Shown here: in pieces, positions 9,165 to 17,764 of the stretch
Layout of the letters: each line of letters begins with the position of its first letter
Position numbering within the stretch: the first letter of the stretch is position 1
Assembly: GCA_004325065.1 (NCBI GenBank)
Contig: PITI01000180.1
Location: 1-17,764, forward strand
DNA from: Hamiltosporidium magnivora
Lineage: Eukaryota > Microsporidia > Dubosqiidae
Reading direction: 5' to 3'
Length of the DNA stretch: 17,764 bases
The notes under the pieces: model-generated
The model's database searches: none
Told to the model about the DNA's origin: nothing
What the model saw: only the letters and a program-made list of their open reading frames with translations
Translations under genes and position numbers: made by a program

Positions 9165-9329
9165 TCAATTGTTAAGATATATGTTGTTACTTCCGAATGT
9201 CAGAGTTTGATAACTGGTGGTAAACTCTTTATCCTTCGACCAAGGCAAATTTGCTTTTTTCTGAAATCTAACTAAACGTAGAGAAAAATGCCTATGGATT
9301 GCATTAAAGTTAGTGAGGTTCTGATCCAT
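9165..9329 (-). pseudogene. Possible relic or small gene of unknown origin (54 aa)
   Basis: A minus-strand frame is open from about 9396 to TGA 9165-9167, with an ATG at 9327-9329. It reads MDQNLTNFNAIHRHF and later ANLPWSKDKEFTTSYQ, TLTFGSNNIYLNN. The mixed composition (Trp, His, Pro, Gly) is more protein-like than most chance frames here. The open frame upstream of the ATG suggests a fragment of a longer protein. No family was recognised and no poly(A) signal was noted at the stop. Confidence 0.25.
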
Positions 9330-9396
9330 GTTCTTTTTTTCCGTTCCAGAGAATGAAAAGCTAAAAAGATGTAAAAAATATTTGTAACAATGTGCC

Positions 9397-10099
9397 TTTT
9401 ACATAATTACACAGCTCACGCTATACATCTCTCCACGATAATACTTGGTAAGAAAATAAACATAAGGATTATTAAATCTTATAGTGTTCTTCAAAAAACT
9501 TAAATTAAAGAATTGACTAATATAGAAAGAAAGGAAAATATGGAACAGAGATGAATAAAACTAGAAATAAGACAGAAATATGTTAACAGAATCACAAGAA
9601 AATATAATCCCGAGTAAAAAATTCGAATCTCATAAAAAATACTTTTAACTTATACATTCTATATTTAACAAGATAAATTTCGATACTACATACTATTTAT
9701 TTTAAATTAATTAAGAATTTTTTTAGCGACTCAAATATCATAAAATGACTAAAACACAATTAATACATAGCAAATAGAATCCAAAATAATTAAGTGTCTT
9801 TTTATTAACCTATTTAGATATGAACTAAACAACACAAAATTTAAAGACAAATTTGTAACTACCATAAATAATTATTTAAGTTTTCCAATCTAACAAAACC
9901 GTGGGGGGATTATAATTACTGCTACTTTCAATTACCATGCGTTTTCTAGCAGTAAAAAACATATATAAGAAACCTAATTCTAGTAAAGAACCTTGGAATA
10001 AGAAATAAATGAAACTGTTTGTATACATAAAATCCCGGAAATTACTTACTTAAATAACTAAAAACAGATTTAATTTAAGATTCAAAAAGGCTTGGTTTC
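9397..10099. other. AT-rich intergenic DNA, nothing recognised
   Basis: Stops are dense in all frames. A GC patch, gtgggggg near 9901, stands out but has no gene beside it. Confidence 0.55.
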
Positions 10100-10105
10100 T
10101 TTATT
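10100..10105 (-). terminator. AATAAA poly(A) signal of the 643-codon gene
   Basis: TTTATT on the plus strand gives AATAAA on the minus strand, only 6 nt after the stop codon at 10112-10114. This fits the very short 3' UTRs inferred for the other genes of the window. Confidence 0.5.
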
Positions 10106-10111
10106 GATTAT

Positions 10112-12043
10112 TTACAAATTAAAACGAAATGTTTTTTTGAACAAGACAAATATTAAAGATATCAGAACAGTTATGAAAAGAAAGGATAATAAAAATATAA
10201 CAACAGGCATATCATTCTCAGAATCGATTTTTTGACTAATATTATTATCATTTTTTTCAAGATGAGTTTGTTTAGAGCTTTCCAGCTCTGTCAAAGCCTG
10301 TTTTTCTTTTCGTATATAAAGAGCATCGTTTACAAATGTTAATTCCAATAAACTGTTATTATCCGTGTTTTCGTTTAGATCCTCCAGAAGAAAACTGTCG
10401 TTAGTTCTGCTAATATTAAAATTTGTTAATACATTTTCATTTCCGTCTAAAACTTCTTTACTAATATTAATATCTTGATCAGGACTAGAAGATTTGTTTA
10501 TCAATTCTATTTTTTCATTTTGGTCAGATTCATTCGAATGATTAGTAAAAACTAAATCAGAAAAATTAGCTGTAATAAATATATCCAATGTTGTATCCTT
10601 ATTGTTTAGTCTTTCGATAAAACTAGACATAGAAATTTTATTCTTATTTTTTATTTCATTTTTAAATTCATTCAACATTATTTCTTTAAATTGAGATTTC
10701 ATCTGTTTCAACGCCTTCTTTTTACTTATAAAGCCTTTAAAAATATTTTTTAAAAATATATCAAAATCTTCATCTATTGTGAATAAACCAATCGAATCAT
10801 CTAATCCGACAGATCCTTCCACAAGGAAACTAGGTGTATTGTCATAAGATTTTTGAGAACCTTCTGATTTATTTAAACTTATACATATAATATACTTCAA
10901 TATATAAAGTATATCATTTATCTTGAGAATTTTTTTCACAGCAGAACTTACAATATTTATTTTGTGAAAAAATTCTATTGTATATGTTTGCGTTGATTGA
11001 TATACCTTAGAAATTCTTTCAAATGATCTGTTGAAGAAAATAGCTCCTTTTGTCCTCGTAAATGAAATTTTTATTTTAATTGTTGTTAGCAAATTATTTA
11101 ATGAAGTTTTTACAGAAGATGAATTATTTATCATTCTGTAAGAGGAAGTCACAGATTCTGTAGTTACTTCTTCACATTTTTGTTTAGAAGAAGGTAATTT
11201 TCTATATTTGAGGAACTCATTTACATAAATATAAGTTGATGATAATATATATTTAAAATAACCCAAACGACTTCTTTTATTCGTGGACAAACAATTTTGC
11301 TTTGACTTTTTACTATCGTGTATTGGAGAAATTTCTTCGATTAACTGTAAATCATTGTTTTCTGCTTCTATAAGGTTAGATTTTACACCCGCTTCTGTTT
11401 CAGAGACAATATCCACTGAAATATTTTCTTTTTTCAAAGCAGAATTCATATTTTCAGTGGCACAGTTTATAGAATTATTAGCAGAATTGTTATCATCATG
11501 TCGTTCTTTGAATAAAGAGGGATAAAAATCATCAGAACTTGTTTCTATATCTGCGTCATAACTTAAATCAGAAGAACTATAAATACTTGATATATTAGAT
11601 GTTTCAGTATCTGATTCATCTATTGAGGTACTGCAAAGATTTGAATTATTACTTTTTAGAGATACATCAGATCGGGTTTTTGGATTTAAAATCCTAGAAT
11701 CTGTGCGCTCAAAATAAGAGTAATGATTATTTAATCCTCTCTTATTGGACAAGAGATTTTGTGAAAAATTCTTATTGCTTTTATTAAGCGATGTATGTAA
11801 AATTTTTGATACCGAAGTCGTATCTTTTTTCAATAACTCCGACTTAAATTTCAAATATATTTTTTCATTTTTTATTTTTATGCTTTTACGATTTTCTTCT
11901 AAATCGACCTCATCATTCCTCTCGGGATTTGCTACAAAATCATTAGACAGTATTAAGTTGTTACTTTCAGCAATATTACTGCACCACATTGTCTGTAGTA
12001 TTACCAAAAATTTTAATTTCATTACAATATTTCTAATTTCCAT
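10112..12043 (-). CDS. Predicted type I membrane/secretory protein, 643 aa, acidic and Ser/Asn-rich
   Basis: An uninterrupted 643-codon frame, with ATG at 12043-12041. Met8 (MKLKFLVILQTMWCSNIAES) would give a more typical signal peptide and may be the true start. The signal would end near residue 25. One strong hydrophobic helix lies at 613-635 (VVIFLLSFLFITVLISLIFV), followed by a short basic tail, KKTFRFNL. The ectodomain is low-complexity: a Ser/Asp/Glu tract at 141-175, many N-x-S/T sites, and acidic stretches at 505-600. A more structured part may lie at 410-500, containing a lysine-rich amphipathic segment (431-470). The layout predicts a protein with a large luminal or extracellular acidic domain anchored at its C-terminus, plausible for a parasite surface or secretory-pathway protein. 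I recognise no family. A weaker hydrophobic stretch at 376-390 could be a second membrane segment. Confidence 0.85.
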   Translation of the reverse strand: MEIRNIVMKLKFLVILQTMWCSNIAESNNLILSNDFVANPERNDEVDLEENRKSIKIKNEKIYLKFKSELLKKDTTSVSKILHTSLNKSNKNFSQNLLSNKRGLNNHYSYFERTDSRILNPKTRSDVSLKSNNSNLCSTSIDESDTETSNISSIYSSSDLSYDADIETSSDDFYPSLFKERHDDNNSANNSINCATENMNSALKKENISVDIVSETEAGVKSNLIEAENNDLQLIEEISPIHDSKKSKQNCLSTNKRSRLGYFKYILSSTYIYVNEFLKYRKLPSSKQKCEEVTTESVTSSYRMINNSSSVKTSLNNLLTTIKIKISFTRTKGAIFFNRSFERISKVYQSTQTYTIEFFHKINIVSSAVKKILKINDILYILKYIICISLNKSEGSQKSYDNTPSFLVEGSVGLDDSIGLFTIDEDFDIFLKNIFKGFISKKKALKQMKSQFKEIMLNEFKNEIKNKNKISMSSFIERLNNKDTTLDIFITANFSDLVFTNHSNESDQNEKIELINKSSSPDQDINISKEVLDGNENVLTNFNISRTNDSFLLEDLNENTDNNSLLELTFVNDALYIRKEKQALTELESSKQTHLEKNDNNISQKIDSENDMPVVIFLLSFLFITVLISLIFVLFKKTFRFNL

Positions 12044-15000
12044 TTCTGTTTTTTACATTATAAATTTAATAACGAATATTTGATAAATTAAAATTAATTT
12101 AAATCGAATAAAAGTTGTTCGTTTTTTTGTTAGATTTTTTTAAAAATCAAAATATAAATCGAAAAAGTATTCATATACATAAATATCTCGATTTTATTTT
12201 TCGAATAGGTCCTAATTATTATAAAAGCCAAATAATACTAACTACAAAACCTGAAAATATTCAATATACCAATAAAAGAATTCTTAGTTCAAGACATAAT
12301 TTTTGAATGAATTCATTTTATCGTTTTTTTATAATTTTTATTTTATATTGATAAAAAAAAATCATTTATATCTTTTTTATATTCATGTATCTTTTTAAAA
12401 ATGTATACTACATATTTTTTATGTTAATTATTCAATGTTATGTGAATATAAAAATTTATTGCATCTGTTGAAATTGTTGGGAAAATAAAAAATAATTTTC
12501 TAAATACATTTTGATTGGCTGCAATCCAGCTTATATATGAACTTTGGTATTTTAATTGATTTATGATATATAGACATGATAAAGATATTAGAAGCTTTAT
12601 TCGAAAGTCCTTTTAAGCCAATTATATTCTGATATATCGTTGATTTAGAAATTTCTTTTCTCATTAATAAAAATTAAAAATTATTAAAAACTAAAATAAA
12701 AAAAGATTTGTTTACAAAATTTCATCTCTCTGATGACCCGGTAAGCTTTTTTCTACATAAAGGTGATTAGAACATCAATTTAGCAAAAATAATTACATAT
12801 CCATTTTTAAAGTTTGTTAATAAAGAATTTCTCGATAGTTTACTTACTTATTCTGTCCTCTATTACATCTCTGTGTTGAGGATTAAAAAAATGCAACGAC
12901 ATCATGTTCTATTGCCTGTTGAAGTTCTAGAATTTCTGATCAATTCCTCGTTCAAGAAAAGCAAATTTTAAAAAGGTCAAATATTTTTCATTCACATATC
13001 CTTATATTTTCTCAAATAAAGCTTTGCTTTTATGCTCTTTAAGTTATAGTCCGATTGTCACACCGAGATTGAAGTTTGAATCAATTTTTTATTTCTCTAT
13101 TCGTTTCTTTCATATTTTGTAATTCTAGGTTATAGATAATTAGCCCAACGAAACAGTGTGGTTATATTCCAACAAAATATTAACGCATATTTTGACAACT
13201 ATTTCACCCTATGGTCGTCAAGTAGATTGTTTTAATGCACTTATCCTTCTTGACCTTACGCCTCGATAGACCAATATAAATTCAAAGTTATGATTTTTTT
13301 GGTGCAAATGTAAAAGTTCATTGCAAAAAATCGAGACAATAGTGTGTTATTCTATACAAAAGTCTTCGAAATAAAACCAGTATTTCCAGTTATACGCCAT
13401 AGTCCTTCATAATGTGTAATTTTATTATTTTTTATATATTAGACAAGTTTTTAAATTAGAGTTTGCAGTGCTAATCGCTTTCATAATAGAGGTTTAATTT
13501 GTTTAAAAAATTCCCAACATTGTCCTTTGATTTATATTGACTATATTAAAGATGTTTATATATTTTATTTTTGCAATTATGAAAACTTTAGATATTAAAA
13601 GAAGCCAATTTGACGCCAAATGACCTGTGAATTTTTTATATATTCTGTATGTCGTATATTTATATGGATTTAACGGTTGAAATTTTTAATTTTAGGGGAA
13701 GTTTTAGAAATACATTTGCAATATATTATTTTTTGTAGCTCATACTAATACAAGAGTTATATACTAATACGATGGTCATAAGAAACTTCTTAATAATTAG
13801 ATGAGACACATTAGAGTTCGAAATTTTTGAGATTGAAGCATTTCTTTCGATTCCTTAACTGTGGCTTTAAATATTAAATAATTCTAACCTAAACTTTAAC
13901 ATAAATCATAAGAGGAAAGTTCGGTATCTATGTATCATAAACTTTTTGCTAGGTAATGAGCTATACACAAATATTTTGCTTAAATTTTTAAATATCTCAT
14001 ATTGAAATAAAACTTAAATTAGTTTGGAAACAAGTCATACATATTAAATTTAGATGTTAAAAATTTAAACACGAATTATGAACGATAAATATTACTTGCG
14101 AGAGGCCCATCATATTCATCTTCTGCAAATATAGAGAATATTACGTTGTTTATTATGAAGATGCAGTCGGTTTATTCCAATTCAAATCTAATTTTGCTTA
14201 ATTCTCAAATATTTTTAAAAAAGAATGGCATTTGATTGGATCTGAGATTACAAATTAAAAATTTTTGGGAATAATAAATTTAATAATATAAGTTTTGCAA
14301 CAATTCAACTAAATATTTCACTGCAAATTATAAAAGGATTTTTGAGTAACATGGATCTATATATGACAGTGATCTTCATAAATATAGAACCATTGTGTTT
14401 ACGCGTGCTTGGATTTTGTTTTTTAACCCAGCAGATGAATTTTAATCGGTTTATAAGCTCTTGCTTTCAAGCCGGGGTTTCGCATGTTATTTATATCGAG
14501 ACTCGTAATTAAATATAAAATCATTGCCTTAAACTCCCCAGACACTTAGATAAAAGGTATCTTTTATAGAGATCAGTTCTATCTTTTAAAATAAAGGATC
14601 TGTTGACCCGTGATACTAAAGAATTGTTTTTTAAAAGGAAAAGTTTGTATATATTATTATACTGTTTTTTTCTTTTTTCCACATTGGGATTTAAATAAAA
14701 TATAAATGTTTATTTTATAAGGAAACTCAATAACTAATAATTTTCTTGTAGAATACTATCTCAAACCATATTCCTAGGATTTTATTTACATTTGTAGATA
14801 ATCTATATTTTTTAACAAATGTTTTTACTTTTAAAACAAAGTGTTTTAATCTACATCTTTACTCAAATTATTCTGATTAAACACTGAGAAAATAACCTTT
14901 TAGTTGGAAATACTATTATACATGACCTACTTAAAAGCCAAATATATGTAAATAAAAGGCTTAACCGCTATTTTACCTAACAAATTTTACAGAAATTGTT

Positions 15001-15304
15001 ATGGGTGAATAATAGAAAATTATTATATAACTCGTTTGAGATTGTATTTAATATTTTAAGCTGTAATTCAGTGTTTTTTAATTCTTAAAAATAACTCCTA
15101 TCGTATTTTATATAATAATAATTTTTATGTTATTTCTTTTTATCTGATATCTTTAAACGAGCTAAGCTTTCGGTTTTTTGGAAAATATTATAATTAAAAA
15201 AATCTTTATCTTTGTATTTTCTACTGTAATCGAATAAATTTAATAAATCGTACAACATAGATTAAAAACTATGATGACATTAATTCCTCAACTTATGTTT
15301 CTAA
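12044..15304. other. Long gene-poor AT-rich region
   Basis: No gene could be supported over more than 3 kb. Part of it (about 12880-13420) has a slightly higher GC look and, on the minus strand, reads in scattered protein-like pieces such as YEGLWRITGNTGFISKTFV and QQAIEHDVVAFF, broken by stops and frame changes. This suggests decayed coding sequence of unknown origin. No tRNA, tandem repeat or terminal repeat was seen. Confidence 0.5.
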
Positions 15305-15428
15305 ACTGGAACTCTAAGGCGATCCGCTATAATTCCGAGTTCTAACAGATTAGAAGAGACGAATGAAAACTTCCATTAGTTCATCCTCGACAGCAAGAGG
15401 TAAAATAAGAATTGAATGAGAAAGTAAG
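15305..15428 (-). mobile_element. Second, diverged copy of the 225-bp element
   Basis: The complement of this stretch aligns with 7514-7635. Shared words include tgtcgag, atggaag and the 25-nt block at 15328-15352, which matches 7585-7609 at 23 of 25 positions. The remainder is clearly related but diverged, with small indels. Only the half next to the 7511 end is recognisable. The other half is missing or too decayed, and no flanking duplication could be found. It shows that the nested insertion belongs to a repeat family and is not a one-off. Confidence 0.65.
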
Positions 15429-16482
15429 TGTTTTTTAAGGAATTTTAATTTGTTGAATAATCTCAATATGTCGGGATATACTTAGATTATAAAATATTTA
15501 CGAAACTAATACTTTACTTTAATTTTTAAATATATATTCGTAAGAATTCAAAAACAATTTTAATGAAATTCTAACTTATTTTAATTTGATTTTATAAGTT
15601 GGATTTAAGAGCCGAAAACCTAAAATATACATTTATAAGTACAACTTTTATATGTTTACTAAAAATCATCGATTTATTGGTTATAAAATATATGAACAGA
15701 AAAATATACTCTAAATAAAAAATATTGCAACATCAATTTAAAGATGAAAAATATTATCTTTTCGAATAAATAATCTAAAAAGAAACATTATATGCTCAAT
15801 CTAAAAATGATTTTTGGCGGTTCGCTTTTGCATCATACTTTTAGCAAAAAATAAATGTATAACAAGAAAGATGAACCTTTTAAGTTTAAATATTTTTCAA
15901 TTTTTTATGTTTTTGTTAGAGCTAGTTTAAAACCTCATTATTAATTGAATATAACTTTATTGAAATCTTATTTTAAGAGGATAAAATTTATTTTAAGATT
16001 TTGACTGTATTTGTTTATTTTAATATAATTGATTTAATTAGTTGTTTATTGTTTAATTCATTCATTTCGAATTCTTTTATTCATAATTTGAATAAAAATT
16101 TTGATTTCTAGATACATTTTATCAAAATAATTCTTCTTTTATGATATATTAATACACCAGTTGATAAAAAGATTTTTTTGCAATACAAAATTATCAATTT
16201 TTTGTTAAAGGAATCATTTATCTTGCTGAAGAAATATTAATCAAGTTATCGAAAATAAAATAAATAATTTTAATTACTTTGAAATTTTATTTGTAAAATA
16301 GCAGAGAAACTTAAGTAATATATCTGAATTATACAATAAAGCTAAAAAGTAATTTCAAAAGAAGGTTGATAAAATAAAAATTTACATTTTTGATTAAAAA
16401 CTTTCGATGCACTATTTAGTACAATTGAGATTTTTTTAAGAAAAATTAATATCGAATTATAAAATAGAAATTCAGAAGAACA
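15429..16482. other. AT-rich intergenic DNA, nothing recognised
   Basis: This is stop-dense sequence with no supported frame, RNA or repeat. It forms the far downstream flank of the 226-codon gene. Confidence 0.55.
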
Positions 16483-16488
16483 TTTATT
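16483..16488 (-). terminator. AATAAA poly(A) signal overlapping a stop codon
   Basis: On the minus strand the end of the 226-codon gene reads AAATAAATG; the hexamer AATAAA contains the TAA stop (16484-16486). Overlap of stop and poly(A) signal is characteristic of compact microsporidian transcripts. Confidence 0.5.
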
Positions 16489-17164
16489 TTATACTTTTTT
16501 TATCAAACGCTTTTATATTTTCTTCGTAAGTCTTTAAATTCCATTTTGTGTCACATAATTGCGATAATACATTTAAGAAATCATCAAAAAATGTTTTCTT
16601 AAAAATATTTTCAATATTCGATTTTAGATAAAATTTAGATTCATAATTATTTACTTTAGAATATTTTTCTGGCAAGTAACTTAGATAAAATACATCTATA
16701 GGGTATTTAGAACAGAAATTAATCATATAATTATCTTTGATTTGTAAAACACTTGTAAAGCCAGAATAATACATTTTGTATCCTTCAATACATGTTTTTG
16801 ATTTTTTTGCATATTTCATACCCAAATGCTTAAAATTAATTTTTTTCGAAACAATAAAAATATTTGTTTTGGCAGAAATTGTGCCAGTTAATATAAAATT
16901 GAAATCACTATTTGATAATATGTAGTAGAAGGGACAAAAGTCCTTTTTTAAAGTTAAAATTGCAGCCATATTAGAAATGCTATTGTTCCCGCTATAAAAT
17001 AAAAGATGCTGATATATAGATACAGGTTGGTCTATTTTTTTTAAAAAATATTTATCTAAAGAATCAAATTTTGGTAGTAAACTTGCCATCTTTTCCTTAC
17101 TTTTGCGTGTAAGATATAATGTGACTCCGATTATAATACTAACTAAAATAATATCAAATATCAT
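16484..17164 (-). CDS. Predicted single-pass membrane protein, 226 aa, candidate CCDC47/PAT10-like (DUF1682)
   Basis: ATG at 17164-17162, preceded by CCC nine bases upstream. Residues 3-18 (FDIILVSIIIGVTLYL) form an N-terminal membrane anchor followed by basic residues (TRKSKEK), predicting a mainly cytosolic body. The body matches, by remembered pattern, the ER protein CCDC47. SIYQHLLFYSGNN (49-61) falls where CCDC47 has its xxYxLWxSGR segment. A region with a D-F-x-F-I strand and a hydrophobic NIFIVSKK strand (87-108) follows. CIEGYKMYYSG (125-135) and DNYMINFCSKYPIDVFYLSYLPEK (144-167) lie where CCDC47 has its two D...H/I...SD segments. CCDC47 acts in the multipass translocon at the ER. 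This protein is much shorter and lacks the long charged C-terminus, as expected of a reduced ortholog. The coding call is strong; the family call is tentative. Confidence 0.85.
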   Translation of the reverse strand: MIFDIILVSIIIGVTLYLTRKSKEKMASLLPKFDSLDKYFLKKIDQPVSIYQHLLFYSGNNSISNMAAILTLKKDFCPFYYILSNSDFNFILTGTISAKTNIFIVSKKINFKHLGMKYAKKSKTCIEGYKMYYSGFTSVLQIKDNYMINFCSKYPIDVFYLSYLPEKYSKVNNYESKFYLKSNIENIFKKTFFDDFLNVLSQLCDTKWNLKTYEENIKAFDKKSIK

Positions 17165-17272
17165 GAATATATGGGTATTGATTACAAGACTTTTGAAGAA
17201 ACATATAAATTATTTATAAATCTAAATTTTATTTGCTGAATAAGACAATGATAATTAATGCATAAATAAATT
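17165..17272. promoter_or_regulatory. 108-bp divergent spacer with CCC motif
   Basis: The spacer lies between two divergent starts and must hold both promoters if both genes are real. On the minus strand CCC (complement of 17173-17175) lies 8 nt before the ATG of the 226-codon gene, at the position of the C-rich motif known upstream of many microsporidian genes. On the plus side only AT-rich sequence precedes the 39-codon ORF. Confidence 0.4.
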
Positions 17273-17392
17273 ATGAAAAACAAAATAAAAATATCTGTAA
17301 ATGAAGCTCTTGGGATTATTAATAATGAAAGCGATGTTATAAAATACGCGAAAAATCAAAAGAAAATCTCAAATATTTTCTCTCACGTATAA
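17273..17392 (+). CDS. Small hypothetical protein (39 aa)
   Basis: This frame starts ATG AAA AAC and reads MKNKIKISVNEALGIINNES followed by DVIKYAKNQKKISNIFSHV. It is lysine-rich and predicted to be mostly helical, with no signal or membrane segment. Three things support it despite its size. It starts 108 bp from a divergent gene. Its composition is protein-like. Its TAA stop runs directly into AATAAA (TAATAAA), the arrangement seen at the 226-codon gene. The SVNEALGII...YAKNQKKISNIF pattern slightly recalls the J-like core of Pam16/Pam18 import-motor proteins, but it is too short to claim this. No family is assigned. Confidence 0.4.
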   Translation: MKNKIKISVNEALGIINNESDVIKYAKNQKKISNIFSHV

Positions 17393-17396
17393 TAAA
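17391..17396 (+). terminator. AATAAA poly(A) signal overlapping stop of the 39-codon ORF
   Basis: The stop TAA (17390-17392) shares two bases with AATAAA (17391-17396), mirroring the end of the neighbouring 226-codon gene. Confidence 0.4.
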
Positions 17397-17764
17397 TTAT
17401 TAAATATAACACGCCATATTCCTTGAAACTTCCAAATTCGACAATTAATTTTGTCTCAATTCACTACCTAACTCTTCGATTAAATTTCTTTCAGGGTTTC
17501 ATCATAACAAAAATGTAGTAGATAGCCATTCTCAAAAGAGAACGACCAATAGCCTTACGGCAATATATAATTTAATTAACACCACAAGTAAAGAAATACT
17601 CTGAAACTTTTTTTACAAACTAAACACAAAATTTAAAAAAAGTATTTTAGCAAGAAAAACATTGCTTCGTTAGTACAACAACGGTAAATTTGATTATGAA
17701 CCACTCTCAATGTAATAAATAAATTGACGTGAAATGGAATGAAAAGGTAAATGAAGTAAAAAAA
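17397..17764. other. Intergenic DNA with possible minus-strand coding relic
   Basis: No intact gene was found. The complement of about 17410-17575 reads in one frame as short protein-like pieces, such as NPERNLIEELGSELRQN, separated by stops. This may be another decayed gene or mobile-element fragment. No family was recognised. Confidence 0.4.

Noticed and set aside
9220..9260. tRNA T-arm-like ccttcgaccaagg
   Set aside because: No matching acceptor, D or anticodon arms could be drawn around it.
11283..11525. 80-codon plus-strand frame, with another at 11745-12083
   Set aside because: Both are antisense shadows of the 643-codon gene.
12115..12306. 63-codon plus-strand frame divergent from the 643-codon gene
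   Set aside because: It opens with TTG and contains no ATG at all, which is not a credible start in a eukaryote; no AATAAA sits at its stop.
12900..12960. Adenylosuccinate lyase relic from EHDVVAFF
   Set aside because: Only a handful of residues agree and the following signature (HxGxTS) is missing in every frame; kept only as undefined debris.
1..17764. CRISPR arrays or bacterial operons
   Set aside because: No regularly spaced repeats, no ribosome-binding sites and no adjacent same-strand gene series were seen.

Overview
The window is very AT-rich eukaryotic DNA with few genes. It most resembles a microsporidian with an enlarged, transposon-littered genome. The reasons are intronless, lysine/asparagine/isoleucine-rich reading frames; AATAAA signals that overlap or closely follow stop codons; a CCC motif just before one start codon; and a decayed non-LTR retroelement of a type I recall from microsporidian genomes. 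The assignment is an inference; no rRNA, tRNA or unmistakable conserved housekeeping gene was found to anchor it.

Layout. Positions 1-218 hold the 3' end of a degenerate retroelement reading frame, cut by the window edge. About 3.4 kb of nearly gene-free AT-rich DNA follows. A 388-codon gene of unknown function is on the minus strand (3977-5143), with a perfect 13-bp inverted repeat upstream of it. A possible broken remnant of a secreted-protein gene lies at 5896-6155. From about 6352 to 8618 there is one long relic of a non-LTR retrotransposon on the plus strand: reverse transcriptase, then a zinc knuckle, then a restriction-like endonuclease, all broken by stops and frameshifts. A 225-bp insertion sits inside it, flanked by a 15-bp target-site duplication, and a second diverged copy of that insertion lies on the opposite strand at about 15305-15428.

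A 643-codon gene (10112-12043, minus) encodes a predicted type I membrane protein: signal peptide, long acidic Ser/Asn-rich ectodomain, one C-terminal membrane helix. Another 4.4 kb of mostly empty DNA follows. At the right end a 226-codon gene (16484-17164, minus), possibly a reduced CCDC47/PAT10-like ER membrane protein, is divergent from a small 39-codon gene (17273-17392, plus) across a 108-bp spacer.

The three long genes are isolated single-gene units, not an operon, and nothing in the sequence ties them to one pathway. The most informative structures are the nested mobile elements (a short element inside a dead retrotransposon) and the very tight stop-codon/poly(A)-signal arrangement despite huge intergenic spaces.
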